Source of the DNA: Archegozetes longisetosus | Taxonomy: Eukaryota > Arthropoda > Arachnida > Sarcoptiformes > Trhypochthoniidae | DNA length: 64,000 nt | NCBI GenBank assembly: GCA_018873245.2 | Contig: JAEMBT020000006.1 | Span: 2,173,855-2,237,854, forward strand | Direction: 5' to 3' | Shown here: positions 1 to 10,854 of the stretch, piece after piece | Position numbering within the stretch: position 1 is the first letter of the stretch | How the letters are laid out: the number at the start of each line of letters is the position of its first letter | The notes under the pieces: generated by a model | The model's database searches: none | The model's input: only the letters and a program-made list of their open reading frames with translations | Told to the model about the DNA's origin: nothing | Position numbers and translations under genes: made by a program

Positions 1-1095
1 ATTCTTGTCGAGAAAATGTGTTTTAAAAGAATCGCTCATTTGATGACTTCAACAATGTTTGCTTTTTGGCCCTATTTTCCCCTTTTCTCTAAACTGTGAG
101 TATGTTTTACACATACAAAGTGTGCAATAACTCAACGTTTAGGCTCTTAATTACTTAAGAGGAGTTAACTCTATTGAGAATTACATGACTTAAAAATGTT
201 GTTCTTATTTTACGACAGAGTTTTTGTTTTAGAAACAATAGATTTATGGGTCGCGGCGAAGAGGGATTCAAACGTGAAAATAGTTTTCCGTGAAATAGTT
301 TTCCGTGAAATAGTTTTCCGTGAAGGTCTCATGCCATTTGTGCTATGATTAAGCCATTTTTGGATTAGTCAAATTTGATAACAGATGTAAAACAGTTTAA
401 TGGAGCCATAAGCTTGTAGATTCAAGTCTTTAATCACTAATGAATAGCTCAGTCAATCTGTTTTAAACCCTGCTCTTCAACCCTAATAACTGTTATGAGC
501 CGTGAATCATAGTCAAATGTCGAACTCTATTACTCTACTTTAGACTTGATATAATCTATAGATTGTCAAAAAACTGTCACTTTGATAGTCATACTCAATG
601 AACAATAGTTTAATGGTTTATTCGGTGCTGCCGCTTAGTAACTTAAAAACAAAACATAATATAGTGTTTGAATCCGAACCAAATATAAATGAGTTATCTA
701 ATGTACCAAATCACTACATAAAGGATACATATTAGTTTTTACAGTTTTCAAACTGCCATAACCGAATACTTAATCAATTAAACGAATTGAAAGTCAATAT
801 AATTTCAAGTATTTCAGGATTATTGCCATCAAACAGACAAAAACACAAAATCGGATCTAAATAGAAGCTTGGTTACTAAAAGTTTAATATTTGATATAAC
901 ATTGATATATAATGAATCCTTTGAACACGGAAGCAGGACGTAGAAAAGCATAAAATCAATTTTTAAAACTCTAACATTAGTACAGATATGAATCAAAATT
1001 AAACAAAATTTATCAATAGATAGAAATTTAAATAAATCAAAACTTTAGAAAACTAAATCCAAATTGAGACCAATATAATGCCAATCTCTACGATT
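1..1095. other. No gene seen (window edge)
   Basis: AT-rich sequence with no coding region I can support. It contains one short tandem repeat (280-324). The 3' side of the SGS-domain gene lies at its right end. Confidence 0.5.
280..324. repeat. Three perfect copies of a 15-bp repeat
   Basis: The unit ATAGTTTTCCGTGAA occurs three times head to tail (280-294, 295-309, 310-324) without mismatch, preceded by a partial copy. Perfect identity suggests recent expansion. No function is evident. Confidence 0.9.
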
Positions 1096-1470
1096 TCAAT
1101 GACAGTCATCGCCAAACTCTTCTTCAGGATCTCTTTCATCGTAAGGTTTGACAAACTTTTTGCCAACTGTTTTCCAGTCCATTGAAAGAGTGGTTCCTTT
1201 GCTCTCGTAAAAACTCTTTTGCATAGCTCTACGCGCGTTATCGTCTGCATTTGAGTACAACTTCTGGAACAGACTCTCGACATCTTGTTCTTCGTGTTTA
1301 TCTTCTTCTTCCAATTGTTTCACAATTTTGTCCCAATTTTTCGGCTCTTTCTTAGTGGCAACTGGTTTCTGACTACTTTTATCGACTTTCTCATCGATTT
1401 CATCGATTTGTCGACTTTTTTGGTCAGATTTTTGGTCACTTATTGGATCTGATTTAGATTGTGTTGACAT
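1096..1470 (-). CDS. SGS-domain-only SGT1-like protein (124 aa)
   Basis: The C-terminal two thirds match the SGS domain of SGT1/SUGT1, a co-chaperone adaptor of HSP90 used in kinetochore assembly and immune-receptor folding. Recognisable blocks are NWDKIVKQLEEE, LFQKLYSNADD, RRAMQKSFYESKGTTLS and WKTVGKKFV, at about residues 45-110. The first ~40 residues are a charged Lys/Asp/Ser-rich leader. The TPR and CS domains of full-length SGT1 are absent. The ATG at 1470 is preceded in frame by a stop a few codons upstream, with no splice acceptor close by, so the short form looks complete. It is a single uninterrupted frame ending in an acidic tail. It may be a 5'-truncated duplicate (possibly a retrocopy) or a specialised short SGT1. 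The intact frame argues that it is used. Confidence 0.75.
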   Translation of the reverse strand: MSTQSKSDPISDQKSDQKSRQIDEIDEKVDKSSQKPVATKKEPKNWDKIVKQLEEEDKHEEQDVESLFQKLYSNADDNARRAMQKSFYESKGTTLSMDWKTVGKKFVKPYDERDPEEEFGDDCH

Positions 1471-4003
1471 TTGATTTGATGGTTAATTGTTTATAATTGA
1501 ATGAATAGTTAATTTTGAATTCAATTTTTGACTACAAGTTTGTCTTACAATCCTAACAAATAAGTGAAAATCTAATTGAGTCACATTTGAATGAACGACG
1601 AAATAGAAGTAAAAAACTTTCAAACTTTTTAATCACTCGATAGATCACAGTATCGCTAATGATTCATTTTAAAGTTGAAGTTGTCGGTGCAGTTTTAGTC
1701 TACTTTGAGTTAAAAATATGAACTTAACCTTAAACTTGACGTTTACCGAAATATATATGACGTGAGTTTGAAAATGAAATTTTCGTATTGACCTGGGTCA
1801 CGAAAAGTTTTCTTAAACTTAATTAATGCAATTCAATCAAATACAAGTAGAACGTATTGATTAAAAGGAATCCTTTAATTACTTTTAAGTCATTTTTAAT
1901 TACTTAAAAACATCTTTTTCTCAGTTTTTATTATAAACAATCGCAAAAACTATGGACTCAGAGAGAAGTAAAGATTTATTTATAGAGAGTTTTTCTTACA
2001 GATCAACAGATGGCAAAACTAAACTGAAAATCTAAATCAAAAACTTTTTTCTGAAAGAACTAAAGAACTGTTTGAAAGAACAAGATTTAGTGAAGTCATT
2101 CCGATGAAGTACTCAAGATAAAAGTTGATCTAAATTTTTCATCTGCCTTTAATATGTTTCCATTTAGTTAATACTTAAAAATTTCAGTTTACATAAGCCT
2201 AATAAGCACATGAGCCTAATTCTAAGACTATTTTATTCATTTGCCTATAAGTTAATGGTTTCTGCAAATCAATTACCAAATGCATATAATCTTCTATCTA
2301 ATGAATTAACTAGTTTGTTGCAGTTTTTATCATATTCCAAACTAATTAAAGCTTCTTCAATTGAAGCAAAGCTTTTATGTTGAATGCTGAAAGTTTTGCT
2401 AACTTTGATCTGACTAGAAATACTGCAACAATAGATTCAAAACAAATTGAAGTTTAACTTTGAGAACTTATGGCAAAGTTTCGATTTAAATTGTTACAAT
2501 TCTTAATGTTAATTAAAACCTTTTGAACTATGAATAGATCTAAAAACTAATTAGAAAAGATGAGCTAAAATTATTGATGAATGAAAAAAGCAAAAGCAGT
2601 AACACTTGATCCTAATTATTTATGGCAATCATAAAAAGCTTTTTGAATGAAAGTTTGGGAACAATTCTAACAATATTTAGCCAATAAAGTAAACAATTTC
2701 AGAGATCTGCGGTCTAACTGAAGGGCACTTAAGAGCGAGTCTTTATTATGAACGCTAACAAATATCGAGTTCGAGTCCAATTCAAGCTGTGAGGCCTCAA
2801 CACGTTTCAAATTTCAGGACCAATTTGTCGGTCTTAAATCAATTGAAGCCTAACTTAATGTATAGCTGTCCTAACTTTAAGCCATGAATTAAACCGTATG
2901 AATGATCCCCGAATTCCGTGTGAAATTTACCTTAGAGCTAGCTTTCAAACTCTATTCAAAAGTATTTACCAAATTTTTTAAGTTAAATGCTTTGTTCTTA
3001 TTAACAAAAGATAATTTTCAAATTTTCATATTTATAAAAAAAATCTCAATAGAGTTGTGGAATTTTTTCAGTTATAGCTCAAAATTTCAATAAATAGATA
3101 GCAAACCCATTGGTTATAAATTGTTTTAAACTCTTCCAGAGTTTATTGAAGTCAAGTTTAAGAACATAAGGGTGTAATGCGTTTCAAAATTGAATGAATT
3201 ATTTACAATTAGAGTTCAGAAATTTGTCAATTTTTACTAGACAAAATAAAGATTTGAAATAAGAATCAAAATAAGAAACTGTCAAAAAAATTAATTTCAC
3301 ATAAGAAAAGGTTTGTTAGGCTAATCATTAAACAAAATACAGAACTCTTTCAGTAACAACCCAGTAAGGTAGGAGTCAGTTTAGCGGAGTGAGATTTAAC
3401 CAGTGAGTTTGGCTGAAAATTTTAATTTCTCTGTTTTCCTATTCTCTAATTTAGATTTTAAAAGTACCTCTATATTTTAAAGGCTTTATGAAGAGCTCGA
3501 GTTTTAATGCAAGCTTCGAGTACACGCTTGGTGTACGTAAAAACATTTCTTTATCAACATAAATCCTGAAATTTCGTGAAACAACGATATAATATAAATA
3601 GGAACTGTTAATCCAAATTAGTAGCTTTTATATAAAAGCTAAAAATTTTATTCAACTATTCAAAAAAGTATGGTTAAATATTTTTCATAGCTCTGCCAAT
3701 AAGTTAAAAGTTACATATATATTTTAAATTTCAAAATCGAGCTTATATAACTTATTTGTGGAAATCAATCTAATATTTAATCAGACGTTTTTAGCCTTAT
3801 TATTTTCTTTGAATGTTGATGCTTAAGCTTTTGTCTGACTTTAAAATCTACCTAAGTTGCTATCGAAATTTTTATTTTACTTTGGTAAATATGAATCAGC
3901 GAACAAAATCAAAGGTTTAAGGGCGAGGTATCGGTTGAAAAATTGATTTTAACCTGTTTGAACTAAACTGACTTCTATTAAGCTGACACTAATCACTTGT
4001 TTA
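1471..4003. other. No gene seen
   Basis: AT-rich intergenic sequence. Short open frames here have no recognisable domain, no splice context and composition like their surroundings. Confidence 0.4.
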
Positions 4004-4166
4004 CTACAATTGTTTAGCTTTATGCTTGTCACAATCCCGAATTTTCACATATTTGCAGTCAAAGAAACAGATGGATTTCTTGCATTTTCCGCATTCGATG
4101 ATTTCTCTCAATAAACCTCCAATACTTTGCAGTTTTTTCTCTGCATTCAAAATATTTTTACTAATG
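4004..4166 (-). other. Possible C-terminal Cys-rich exon, unrecognised
   Basis: Reading down from a TAG acceptor near 4167, the frame gives about 53 codons ending in TAG at 4004. Five Cys fall in a short stretch (CGKCKK, then C, C and C further on), followed by a basic tail. The composition looks coding and the spacing could bind a metal, but I do not recognise the family. It may belong with the remnants at 4669-5044 on the same strand, although the exon phases do not join cleanly. Confidence 0.3.
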
Positions 4167-4668
4167 TAATTGAAGGATATAAAAATATGAAGTCTACAAG
4201 TCTAAATGTACCCCTTTTGGGAGTAAAAAAATTGAAGGGGCCCTCACTCAACCTATATAAATTTATATAAGAATTGGGAGTCATAAAGCAGTTATAAGTT
4301 TAGTCATTGAACCTCTGATACACCAGATTTTAGTCTCACTAAACTTTCTCTGAATTTAATTTTAAAACACATCATTCAAAGCTTCATAGATTCAATGAAA
4401 GTTCCGAACTTTCATTATAAAGTAACTCAATTTATGAAAGATGTGACAAATACATTTAAAATAGTTAAGTAGATTATTCATCAAATCTTTTGACAACTTT
4501 GGACTTTTTGTGACAAATGCGCAGAGAATTTTCAGCTAAGATCTTGCGAAACAAAATTCAAAATCCATTGAAAGTTTAATTATTAAACTTGAATCTACTG
4601 TAAGAGATTAACGTAAAAGTTTATATGAATTGAAAATCCTTCTTCCTCTCTAAATCATAGAAGTATAT

Positions 4669-5044
4669 TTAGACTCGCAAGCTCGAATATTTACATATTA
4701 GTGATGATCCGCATCCTTTTTCAAATATATTAATGCTATTAAACAACTCTTTACAACATTCAAAACATGAATAACAAGTTCCTTTATCAAAAAGATAGAT
4801 ATTTTGTTCTGCGGCAATCGTTTTACGCAAATAGCTTTCAAACGCATTCTCATATTTCTCTGAGTTCCTTACCATTTTCGATTCAATTCTTCAGCTCATA
4901 CTCTAAGCAAAATTCTTCGACATCGCCAATCACTACCATCGAGTCAATGAGACATTTTGTGCCAAAGTCTTGACTGTTCACTGAATTCATAAATGATTGA
5001 AATGCTGGCTCTTCATTGTTCAACTTATTCAGCCATATTTTAAG
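4669..5044 (-). pseudogene. Coding-like remnant with one frameshift, family unknown
   Basis: Two overlapping frames together give about 125 codons of protein-like sequence. The first (5044 to about 4890) reads through KIWLNKLNNEEPAFQSF and FGTKCLIDSMVVIGDVEEFC. The second (about 4890 to 4669) continues with NSEKYENAFESYLRK and a Cys cluster, CYSCFECC. The frame change near 4890 has no plausible intron, since available GT-AG pairs are only about 12 nt apart. This suggests a single-base indel, in the genome or the assembly. I do not recognise the family; the neighbouring frames at 4004-4166 and 5194-5316 may be further exons of the same gene. Confidence 0.35.
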
Positions 5045-5193
5045 TCATTAACCCATAGTTCTTCGCGAGAAATGTGGTCATAAATACGGAACTTACTTGT
5101 AGTCAGTCTATTATGGTAGACAATTAACACATCTTACCGTAAAAATGAGCAAATTTTAAGAATTATAAACTTGAGATCTTTTATACCCTTTTT

Positions 5194-5316
5194 CTACGCT
5201 TCAGGTATAAGATGAATGCGTTCCGGTAAGTAAGAAATGTCTTCACGTTCTCTGCCTTCAACTTTGGCTTGTTTGTGAAGAGTGTCTTCATTTCTATTAG
5301 TTTGATCAATAATCAT
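5194..5316 (-). other. Possible small coding exon, unrecognised
   Basis: An ATG at 5316 opens 40 codons to TAG at 5194, with charged, coding-like composition (for example KVEGRERED and YLPERIHLIPEA). An AG acceptor-like site lies about 12 nt upstream. It has no known domain. It lies on the same strand as the remnants at 4004-5044 and could be part of the same decayed gene. Confidence 0.2.
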
Positions 5317-6459
5317 ATTGACTACACTTAGAATTGTTTTGATTTCAAATATTGTAAGAATTGATGATTTCGTTCAACCTTTGTATGACATAAATACATT
5401 TATCTTTTATTTTCTACAGTTATGTGAAGACATTCTTACTAACTTTCTCCTGTCGTTATGACTACTAACGATTTTTCTAAACTTCTATTAACTTTTTGAA
5501 AAGTGTCGTTAAGAACATGCGTTAACTGATGAGTATAAAATCAAAAGTTTAATACTGCAGTCATCGAAATATACAATAAGAGCATTGAAACTGTTACTAA
5601 ATTTATTTCTTGTATTTGTGCGTATAGTGATCAGTAAGTTGTTTGAAATGCGATAAAAATCTCAATAGAATAACTGAGGACCCAACTTTTAAGGATTGAT
5701 TCATTGCAAGAATAGTCGCAAGTACTAATTCAGTTTGGCGTTTTTTGTATTCGAATAATATATTGTTGATAGTTTTAAGTGATTTATTTTGTCACAATTA
5801 ATGGGGCACATTATAATAGAACTTGTAATCTAAGAGGTATGAATACCAAGTAATTCATAAATCCAAGACTACATCACATAAAAAACTTGAAAATCATTTG
5901 GCAAACAGAAATGATTTCATTTTCATAATAATCAGACTTATGGGACATTTAAAAAGACGATTACTTGCTCAATCTTACAACAATTTTCTATGCATGCCAT
6001 CAAATATCTTAAACATTTGAAGCTCTGGTGATATTTTTATTTACATCCGCAAAACCTAACTTTCAATGCTTTCAATCCTTACAAGACATTAGTGTCTGAA
6101 GAGATTTCCCGTCAAATAACTAATTGGAGTGATTTACCTAAATCATAGTCAGACCTAACCCATAAACTCAGTGCTCACTCATTAAGATTAACTAATGTTT
6201 AACTTTAGGAAACTTTTCTCATAAGTGAAACTCCACTAATTAGGAAATTGGATATCATTTGAAGATAATCTTTCACTTGAGCGAAAAATTTAATAATTGA
6301 AACAAAAGTTTAAATGAATTCCCTAAAGTTATTTATATTTAAAACAGTCGAGAAATAGTTATCATGAGTAGACTGTACTCATATATATCACCCCAACTCT
6401 GATCCCATATAACTTAAACTTTCTTTAGATCATTTTACTCGTGGGGGAGGATCTCATTC

Positions 6460-6462
<3 letters not shown>
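5317..6462. other. Intergenic, upstream of the nautilus gene
   Basis: No coding frame that I can support. The right end runs into the TC microsatellite and the presumed promoter/5' UTR region of the gene beginning at 6971. Confidence 0.35.
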
Positions 6463-6508
<46 letters not shown>

Positions 6509-6516
6509 TCTCTCCC
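6463..6516. repeat. (TC)n microsatellite upstream of nautilus
   Basis: About 21 uninterrupted TC dinucleotides (6463-6504), then an interrupted CT-rich tail, roughly 450 bp upstream of the nautilus ATG. On the minus strand it reads as a GAGAG run, the motif bound by arthropod GAGA factor. A promoter role is inference from motif and position. Confidence 0.9.
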
Positions 6517-6970
6517 ACTCCCTTGAAGAATATGTTAACTGCTATACAGATAAAGCTAGCACTTAACCAAATCCAACCGAGAATCATGATGATGTAAACT
6601 TTTCTCTATCTACTCCGCTTTGTTCACTGACTCTCTCTCCTAAAAGTATACGATCAGATCATCTCTTTTCCATCCTGTCCTGCTCTAACTGTTGCCAAAA
6701 AAGTGAAGGATTCATAGCTGGTGCCGTTTCACCGCTTTATCAGTTCTATCCTCCCTGTGTGGCTCTTTAGAGGTTGTTCTCATTCTCAAAAACTTATCTC
6801 AACTTTTCCTATAGTATTTGCATTGACTTATGCACTCGTAATACTTGAACAAAGCACAAGAGTCAGTCAAACATCATGTGAAGAAAGTTTCGAAAAAAGT
6901 TGCTAAAATCTAAAGAGTTGAATAAACTATAAAATTGATTAATAAATTGAGTTCTCAATTGAATCGTATA

Positions 6971-9900
6971 ATGGTTGCGGACATGAGAAGCTGTCAATAC
7001 TCTAGTGGTTTGGCCAATGGCTCGCAAATTATCAACTATCAACAGTTCCACACTTCAAGCTCAACAGTTCCGAACAGATCCCACTTGAACGGCAATTATT
7101 ACAACTCATCGGCTGATAATCCGACCCAATCATGGATTCAGTCATCTTTTGATCCAAACGATAAGGATAATAACTCATCTTCTCTGGATTCGAGTCCGTC
7201 TACAAGTGAAGATCATTTTGTTGATCACCATAATCATAGTCATCATATAGTATCACAAACTGATGAACAGCACTCATCATCATCTACTCATGTATCAGGT
7301 TTAGTTGGACAGCAGCCACGCAAGTGTCTCGTATGGGCCTGTAAGGCATGCAAACGTAAAACTGTGTCTATAGATCGCCGTAGGGCGGCTACAATGAGAG
7401 AAAGAAGAAGGTTAAGAAGAGTAAGTTTATTGTTATTTATTATTCAGTTTTAAAGTAACTGATAAATTTCGAAATTTGCCAATTAACTACTGATTTTAAT
7501 GTTATAAATAAAACATCATTCAATGTGATAGCATAAACTAAAACTAGCGACTGTTGTTATGCAGTATTAATGCTAGTACTAGTAAATAACCAATTCTTCA
7601 ATTTGATTCATAAATACTACTATAGAAACTGTAAACTTTGGTTTAAAAGTTCAATCAAACAGTGCTCAATATTATAACCGAAAAGTGTTTGAGTCCAACT
7701 CACCTATATTGTTCAGACTACTCTGAATATTTCATAACGGTTTGCTGGTTATCTTTACCTAAACTATTGTTCTTTGTCATTTTTCTGTAATCATGAGGTT
7801 CAAATACTTTCAACAAATGCAAGTTCTTCACACAGCTTTAGTGATTTGACAATAAATTCAAGTTCAAGTTTAGAGAAAAGATTTTCTCAAAATTTTTCTA
7901 GTAATACTGCATTTTATAGCATACTATTATAGGAACTGTAAGAGCTAGTAGGGATTTTATGTAATAATGATTGATCTATTTTCAATGACGATTTTGGAAA
8001 TGAATACAATCTTTTCATTGACTGATTGTATTTTGTCTATTGAATCTCTAGTCAAATTTGAATGTTGATAGACGATTTGATAGCCATTTCTACGTTAAAT
8101 AGCTTTCTTTCTTGTAAGTTTCTGCAATCATTAGATTCAAATACATCCGATAGATGAAAGTTTTGACATAATTTACATGAATTTATAATAAACTTCATTC
8201 AAAATAGAGGAAATTTGCCTAAATTATTCAAATTCATTCACCTATCGGTTCGATTACAACAAATGGGAGTTTTCAATTTCTAACTTTTCATACTTTTAAC
8301 TCCAGTCTATACCCTAAAAAACTTGTGTGATATCTGAATTTTGTTTGAATAGGTGAACGAAGCATTTGAAATCCTGAAGCGGAGAACGTGTTCTAATCCT
8401 AACCAAAGACTACCAAAAGTAGAGATACTTCGAAGTGCTATCGAATACATTGAGAATTTAGAGGATCTGTTGCAACAAAGCGGTAATAATAGTGGAGGCA
8501 ATGGCTCACAACTATCTGGTACTCAACTACTGAATGGATTTGCAATAAATCATCCTCGGGTCGGGAATATAAACAGTGAAGACCACAACAGATATCTAGT
8601 AAGTCAATCAAATATTGCTTAAATAACTAATGATTTAGAACTAAATTTATTAAGAACTAAACAGATGACAGGCTTGAGATTTTTCAGTTTAGTATAGCTT
8701 AGAATATGTGGTTTAGGACAAAGTAATCAGTTTAGAAAAGGAAGTTAGAGCTGACACCGTATTGAGTGCTAATGTTAACCCATTACTCTTCGCCTCATTC
8801 AGAATATGATTTATTAGGAGAGGGTTATAGCAGTTCAAAATGAGTGCGTTCAATGTTAACTAATGTAATTCTATATTAAACATACAATACATTCCGTTCA
8901 TGTGTTTCGGCTCAAATTTGTTAAGCTTTCGACCAGATTAGGATGAAATGAATGCTTCAAATTTATAGGATCCGAATTGACTGTATGTTAAAGTTCTCAT
9001 AAGATATATCAAGGTATTCTATGCCTGTTAAAGCAAATCTGTATAAAAATATAAGATTTGTTCGGAAAGCGTAAAATATTGAAGACTCTCAATTTAGAAT
9101 CTTGTAAAACAATTGATTTAATAATACTCAAAGTAAATAAACTCTATAACCAACCATTTCAACAGAATAGTATTTATTTAATAATAAACTAAGAGTATTT
9201 TTATACCAGATTACAGCTTGTAATCAGATGTTTAATGCTTTTCAAGATCTCTTTTTAAGGCTAATATGCTTTTCAAGTGAATTCACATTAATCTAGTAAC
9301 TTCTGACAATAAGTTGGTGTAGATTTAATGCGATACAAGTGTTCTCTGCTTAGAGTGAATTCTTCAAAATTCCGAATGACATGAACTAAAATTGAGATTA
9401 AGTGCACAGTCAGGACTTCGACGCCGCTAAATTCTTTGTCGATGAATGTCATGCTTATCATGCTTTTAAAAACTTCACTTTGAATTAATTTTTATTTCAT
9501 CTTGATTTTAAGCCTAAAAGCGCTTTTTATCATTGCTCTTATTTTCAATTTTACGGGTTGTTTAAGATTTTATCGCCACATCGATTAGAATAAAGATTTG
9601 AGTGCTCCTCAAAAGTATACCATAAGTTTGATTCAAAACCAATTTAACATTTAGAATCCGCAGAATGTACAAATTATTCTCTGTAAATAATTTTTTAAGT
9701 TAAATACTTTTCAAAACGCAATTTATAAGAAAAACCAATTTATTTGGTTACTAAAATTGTTAACCAAATTACCGGTTTGTTGACAGAGTCTACACTTTCA
9801 GCCAATTTCAGTCAACTTTCAAACTTAACTAATACTCGATTTTATTAATGAATTCTGGGGGCGTTCAGAGGCTTTTTGCAGGAAATGTATAATCATTATT

Positions 9901-10802
9901 TGTTTTCAACAGTTTTAATGACTTTGAAGGGGCAAAATAATTATCAAATTCCAATTGACAGGGCGATAAATTATCGAAAACACCAAACTTTTAAGGCTCG
10001 CTATATAAGAAAGTTCTATAAATAAATATTTCCATTGAACTGCTCTATATTATTAATAATATTTTTGCAATCTTTTCCTGCCAACTTCAGTCCTCATCTA
10101 ATATGGCAGACAATTACATAAGTCCAGAGAGAAGTCCAACTTACGGGGTTTACAATGGATTCTCGTCTGTTTCTACTAATGGTAAGTAAGAAAAAGCTTC
10201 CGAAAATAGGAAAGTATAAAAAATAGATTTTTGTCAGCTTTTCAAAGTTTTATAGCTTCCGATCAGAAAGAAATTTTGAGTAATTGGTTTGTTATTTAAG
10301 AAGTTGATTATTATTTATCAGATAAGCGATGCATTTGAAATAGCTTTTGACATATTTCGTAAGTTTATCTGTTTGGGGGTCCAAATGATGCATAAAAATG
10401 AATGTCTCCGAATGTGATTGACTTTTTGCACTCGAACGCGTTGTTGTAATTTCTACCAAAAAAGATTTGGAGTATAGGATTTCTCCTGAGCTATGGCGAA
10501 AGCGTGCGCTTCACTTGTAGTTTCAAACACACCATTAAAGCTAACTTTAAAAGTTATTACTGGTTCTAAACATGTGGACTAAACAACAGTAATTCAGGCC
10601 TAGATGTGATATTTTGTTGCCTTAACTTCACTTAAACTGCAGAAGAATAACAAAAATATAATTTAGAAAAGAAGTGATCAATTATAAAGTTGCACAACTT
10701 TTTTTTGAATACTTCAATGTCTAGTACTTAGGGAAACGAAAAAGTTATTTAATGTGATTGAAAGTTAATATAAAACTGCGAATATAAAAAGTTGGCACAA
10801 CT

Positions 10803-10854
<52 letters not shown>

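Noticed and set aside
6721..6906. Plus-strand open frame just upstream of nautilus
   Set aside because: It begins at a non-ATG codon, has no domain, and lies in the probable 5' UTR/promoter region. It is not conserved in type with any family that I know.
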